Assembly (NCBI GenBank): GCA_023955225.1
Contig: JAGSGJ010000010.1
Location: 1-52,584, forward strand
Length of the DNA stretch: 52,584 bases
Source: Sulfurovum sp.
GTDB taxonomy: Bacteria > Campylobacterota > Campylobacteria > Campylobacterales > Sulfurovaceae
Direction: 5' to 3'
The number at the start of each line of letters is the position of its first letter. Position 1 is the stretch's first letter. The position numbers and the translations under genes were made by a program. Positions 50,081-52,584 of this stretch are shown piece by piece. The notes under the pieces are model-generated. The model was not told where the DNA came from and ran no database searches. It saw only the letters and a list, made by a program, of their open reading frames with translations.

Positions 50081-50602
50081 TTAGTGGGCAGTTGGAACAG
50101 TAGGTGCTGAAGGTGTAGTACTTTCTGGCACTACAGGAATAACACTCTCTGCATCAGATTTTAGAGCAGCGGGTACTGAAGGTGTAGTGTTTACAGGTGC
50201 TTCCGGAATAGTTGCATTGTTTTCAGGTACGATACTGTCTGCAACAGATGCAGTATCTACTGTATTAACAGTTGGAGCTGCTGGTGCTGAAGGTGTAGTG
50301 TTTTTTGGTGTTACTGGAGCAGCAGGTACAGCTGCATTGTTTGCAGGAATGATACTGTCTGCAACAGATGCAGTATTTGCTGTAGTGTACAGGTATCCCA
50401 ATGCCAGAGTATTTACGATAAATGCAAAGGCAAGTGTAAAAGTAAATTTTGCAAGAAAACCAGTTGGCCCTTTTGCTCCAAATACAGATTCATTACTTCC
50501 ACTGTATGCGCCAAGACCTATGCTTGAACTTTTTTGTAGTAGTACTGCGATTGTGATTGCTATTGCAAGTACGATTTGTACGATTAAAAGTGTTGATGTC
50601 AT
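50081..50602 (-). CDS. secG: Preprotein translocase subunit SecG with repeat-bearing tail
   Basis: A small SecYEG subunit with two membrane helices (about 4-23 and 50-72) and the conserved LLQKSSSIGLGAYSGSNESVFG loop between them. At 173 residues it is about twice the usual size because of a Pro/Ala/Thr/Val-rich tail (from about residue 75) built from two imperfect 40-residue repeats starting at TASVADSI. H. pylori SecG also has a long C-terminal extension. Divergent from bioC across a palindromic promoter. Confidence 0.9.
   Translation of the reverse strand: MTSTLLIVQIVLAIAITIAVLLQKSSSIGLGAYSGSNESVFGAKGPTGFLAKFTFTLAFAFIVNTLALGYLYTTANTASVADSIIPANNAAVPAAPVTPKNTTPSAPAAPTVNTVDTASVADSIVPENNATIPEAPVNTTPSVPAALKSDAESVIPVVPESTTPSAPTVPTAH
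50106..50384 (-). repeat. Imperfect 120-bp tandem repeat within secG
   Basis: A 26-base block (50231-50256) recurs identically exactly 120 bp later (50351-50376), and the motif ctgaaggtgtagt recurs at about 50108, 50176 and 50288. The repeats encode the Pro/Thr-rich tail of SecG and could change in copy number. Confidence 0.75.
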
Positions 50603-50642
50603 CTATGCCTCTTTATGTTATTGGGTAGCCAATTGAAATTTG

Positions 50643-50665
50643 GGTATAATTTCGGCGATTATACC
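50643..50665. promoter_or_regulatory. Palindromic divergent promoter of secG and bioC
   Basis: GGTATAAT 50643-50650 and ATTATACC 50658-50665 form a perfect 8-bp inverted repeat, each half holding a TATAAT. The plus copy faces bioC and the minus copy faces secG. Start sites would overlap by a few bases. Confidence 0.6.
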
Positions 50666-50721
50666 TAAAAAAGTTTGAAATGGTGATGAAGATCATTATT
50701 TCGGGTAAAAGGAGGGAACCA

Positions 50722-51444
50722 GTGTCTAATGTTATTCAAGAGTTTTCTCGTTTTGCACATGAGTATGACACCTATAATGTCATTCAGGCAGAAGTTGCTA
50801 AATCACTGGTAGAACAACTCCCCAACTCTCATTATAATACGATTATAGATATCGGGTGTGGTAGTGGAGAAGTCTATAAGAATCTAGAGAAAGACAGTTG
50901 TTCTTTTGATCACTTTGTTGCACTTGATTCTTCACCGGAGATGCTAGAGATACATCCTTCTTCGAGTAAGATTGACAAAATATGTGCAGATTTCAATAGA
51001 GTTCAAACATTTGAGAACGTCTCCTTAGAGTATACCCCTCTTGTTATTTCCTCTTCAGCGTTACAGTGGAGTAAAGATTTGGATTTCACTCTGTCTGAGA
51101 TCTCAAAAAAGTCATCACAGGCCTATTTTGCTATTTTTACATCCGATACTTTTAAGGCCTTGCATGAAACTGCCAAAATCACTTCACCTATTTATTCTGA
51201 GACCGTATTAAGAGAGACGATAGAGAAATACTATCGTGCTAAATTTGAATTAAAAAAATATAAACTTCATTTTGAGAGTGTACGAGAAATGTTTAACTAT
51301 ATTAAAAAAAGTGGCGTAAGTGGAGGCGAAAAACAACTGACCTATAAGCAGACCAAGCAACTCATGAAAAGATATCCTTTGGATTATTTAGAGTTTGAAG
51401 TTTTGTTTGTTAAGGCTGATTCTTTGGATCTTTCTTCTGCATAA
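50722..51444 (+). CDS. bioC: Malonyl-ACP O-methyltransferase BioC-like
   Basis: Methylates malonyl-ACP so that fatty acid synthesis can build the pimelate part of biotin. From GTG 50722 the protein has 240 residues, starting SNVIQEFSRFAHEYDTYNVIQ as BioC proteins do, with the SAM motif IIDIGCGSGEVY (about 36-47) and ALQWSKDLD (about 110-118). GTG is chosen because aaaggaggg lies 5 bases upstream; an ATG at 50680 lacks one. Its end overlaps the ThiD2 gene by 35 bases tail to tail. Confidence 0.85.
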   Translation: MSNVIQEFSRFAHEYDTYNVIQAEVAKSLVEQLPNSHYNTIIDIGCGSGEVYKNLEKDSCSFDHFVALDSSPEMLEIHPSSSKIDKICADFNRVQTFENVSLEYTPLVISSSALQWSKDLDFTLSEISKKSSQAYFAIFTSDTFKALHETAKITSPIYSETVLRETIEKYYRAKFELKKYKLHFESVREMFNYIKKSGVSGGEKQLTYKQTKQLMKRYPLDYLEFEVLFVKADSLDLSSA

Positions 51445-51838
51445 AAAAGGACTTTTCTACAGCATACAAGCCATAACGAACCTCTTTGCAAAGTTCCGAT
51501 AATGAAGGGTCTATAAGTTTAAAACTCTCTTCAAGGACACGTGCAGACTCCTGTGCTCTTGAAAAGTTTGCTATGATCAAGTCATCGATACTGCTGCGAG
51601 ACAATTCAGAAGTAATGCTTTCTTTTTGTACATCGTTTTCTATATCTCTGAATTGTAAGCGATTTTGGTCGTAAGCAGGTTGAAGTTTGTGTCGTAATTG
51701 TTTGAGGACAGAGGTTAAAGATTTATCATCGTAGATATAACGATTGATATCTTCTATCACCCGTATGCCCTCTTTAAGTCGGTTAAGATTGGCATCGATA
51801 AGACGCTCAATCTTTTCCGAAGTCTCTTCTTTAGTCAT
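51410..51838 (-). CDS. ThiD2-type HMP-phosphate kinase domain protein
   Basis: A 142-residue protein that matches the ThiD2 domain (IDANLNRLKEGIRVIED, then LRHKL, RDIENDVQ and ANFSRAQESARVLEE). ThiD2 has been described as a strictly monofunctional HMP-P kinase of thiamine synthesis and often occurs fused to ThiE; here it stands alone. ATG 51838 overlaps the stop of the BI-1 gene by 8 bases, so translation is probably coupled. A TTG six codons earlier is in frame but less likely. Confidence 0.82.
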   Translation of the reverse strand: MTKEETSEKIERLIDANLNRLKEGIRVIEDINRYIYDDKSLTSVLKQLRHKLQPAYDQNRLQFRDIENDVQKESITSELSRSSIDDLIIANFSRAQESARVLEESFKLIDPSLSELCKEVRYGLYAVEKSFFMQKKDPKNQP

Positions 51839-52517
51839 CACTTCCGAAGATTCCAAGAAGTTGCAGGAGTGCTGTAAACATATTTAGAAAGTCCAGGTAA
51901 AGAGACACTGCTGCATCTACCGGTGAGTCATATGCCCCATTTGCGATGTTCTGAGTATCATAGATAGTGAAGATACTAAATAAAAGTAAGATACCAGCAG
52001 TAATGATCACATGCATCATCGGACTTTGAAGTATGAATATATTCACAAGTGAAGCGATGATCACTACGATAAGTGTAATAAAAAGTGGTTTACCCCAACT
52101 TGAATAATCTGACTTACTGTTTATAGCAAATAGACTCAATGCACCAAAAAGTACAGAAGTCATTAAAAATGCATTTCCTATGACAGCTCCATTACCCGCA
52201 CCGATGAGTGAAGCTAAAAGTGGAACGAGTGAAACACCGGTTAAAAAAGTGAATAGAAAAAGCATTGCCAAGTTAAGTCCTGCTTTGCCTCTTGTCATGC
52301 TGAGTCCAAAGAAAAGTATGAAAAGTTCTGCACCGAAGATGAACCATTTGTATTGCATAATTGTCTCTGCATAAGGCATAGTCACATAAGCACCTGCAGC
52401 TGCTGCGATCATACTAGCAGCCAAGAGCTGGTAAGTTTGTTTCATAAAGCTTACAGATGCGCCTTCTTGAACGTATCCAGCTTCTGTTGATGTATAGTCT
52501 CTATCATATAAAGCCAT
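51831..52517 (-). CDS. Bax inhibitor-1/YccA-family membrane protein
   Basis: A 228-residue inner-membrane protein with seven hydrophobic helices and the BI-1 features: N-terminal FMKQTYQLLAASMIAAAAGAYV, the FTIYDTQNIANGAYDSPVDAAVSLYLDFLNMFTALLQLLG end (about residues 185-222, here in two pieces) with acidic residues of the proposed Ca2+/pH sensor. Members affect ion balance and FtsH-linked quality control. Start ATG 52517 follows aagga, with TATACT (52548-52553) as a likely -10. Confidence 0.93.
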   Translation of the reverse strand: MALYDRDYTSTEAGYVQEGASVSFMKQTYQLLAASMIAAAAGAYVTMPYAETIMQYKWFIFGAELFILFFGLSMTRGKAGLNLAMLFLFTFLTGVSLVPLLASLIGAGNGAVIGNAFLMTSVLFGALSLFAINSKSDYSSWGKPLFITLIVVIIASLVNIFILQSPMMHVIITAGILLLFSIFTIYDTQNIANGAYDSPVDAAVSLYLDFLNMFTALLQLLGIFGSDD

Positions 52518-52547
52518 AATATTCCTTCAAATGTTAATTTAATGCAA

Positions 52548-52553
52548 AGTATA
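52548..52553 (-). promoter_or_regulatory. -10 element of the BI-1 gene
   Basis: TATACT on the minus strand, 31 bases before the start codon. No clear -35 is visible before the window ends. Confidence 0.4.
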
Positions 52554-52584
52554 GTCCAGAGAGATTAATCTAAGGTTAATACTA

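Noticed and set aside
50187..50636. Plus-strand 149-codon Gly/Ala-rich open frame opposite secG
   Set aside because: It is the complement of the repetitive SecG tail; the bias comes from the repeat, and there is no start signal.
1..52584. CRISPR array, prophage, transposase or known defence island
   Set aside because: I found no regularly spaced repeats, no phage structural or integrase genes and no transposase in any frame.

Overview
The window is a compact, AT-rich stretch of chromosome from a Campylobacterota bacterium, most likely Sulfurovum or a close relative. That assignment is an inference from gene content and style. The window has a NIF-type (nifS-nifU) Fe-S assembly pair as its only visible Fe-S system, a flavin-dependent thymidylate synthase (thyX), the tig-clpP-def-comM neighbourhood known from Helicobacter, DnaA boxes of the TTATTCACA/TCATTCACA type on both sides of dnaA, and many promoters with a clear TATAAT but little or no -35. 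I see no prophage, insertion sequence, CRISPR array or classical defence island.

Layout. 1-0.95 kb: the tail of an unknown His/Asp-rich protein, then a minus-strand tRNA operon (Pro-His-Arg) with a consensus promoter and a strong terminator. The tRNA-Arg gene has a 3' end that does not pair with its 5' acceptor strand. 0.95-9.7 kb: AGCS symporter, a DUF2892-purM pair, a thiamine-binding MTH1187-like protein, an HI0933-like flavoprotein, typA, dgt and thyX. 9.8-12.7 kb: an abundant-type outer membrane beta-barrel, an L,D-transpeptidase and ruvC. 12.7-18.7 kb: the replication origin region, with dnaA flanked on both sides by DnaA-box clusters (a bipartite oriC), then dnaN, pyrG and recJ. 18.7-23 kb: nifU, nifS, folE and mutY on the minus strand. 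23-25 kb: two secreted DUF302-like proteins in tandem. 25-31 kb: tig, clpP, def, comM, with gdhA inserted in reverse orientation. 31-33.6 kb: a YeiH-type exporter divergent from a LysR regulator, then mobA at the end of the next block.

33-46 kb holds a nearly complete type II secretion system in two divergent arms that share one small promoter region. The minus arm is gspG-H-I-F followed without a break by a TIGR04219-like outer membrane protein, an RDD membrane protein, an MFS transporter and mobA. The plus arm is gspK-L-M-N-C-D-E-J with overlapping genes throughout. No prepilin peptidase is present, so it must be encoded elsewhere. A large HerA/FtsK-type ATPase follows. 48.8-52.6 kb: pyrE, frr, secG (with a repeat-bearing tail), bioC, a stand-alone ThiD2 (HMP-P kinase) and a Bax-inhibitor-1 family membrane protein.

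Most of the window is ordinary core genome. The places that deserve a second look are the T2SS operon with its unexplained outer membrane/RDD/MFS/mobA passengers, the tandem DUF302 proteins, the HerA-like ATPase, the chimeric tRNA-Arg with nearby repeats, a nested inverted repeat at 18.7 kb, and two structured intergenic elements (5.64 and 30.83 kb) that look like dispersed repeats.
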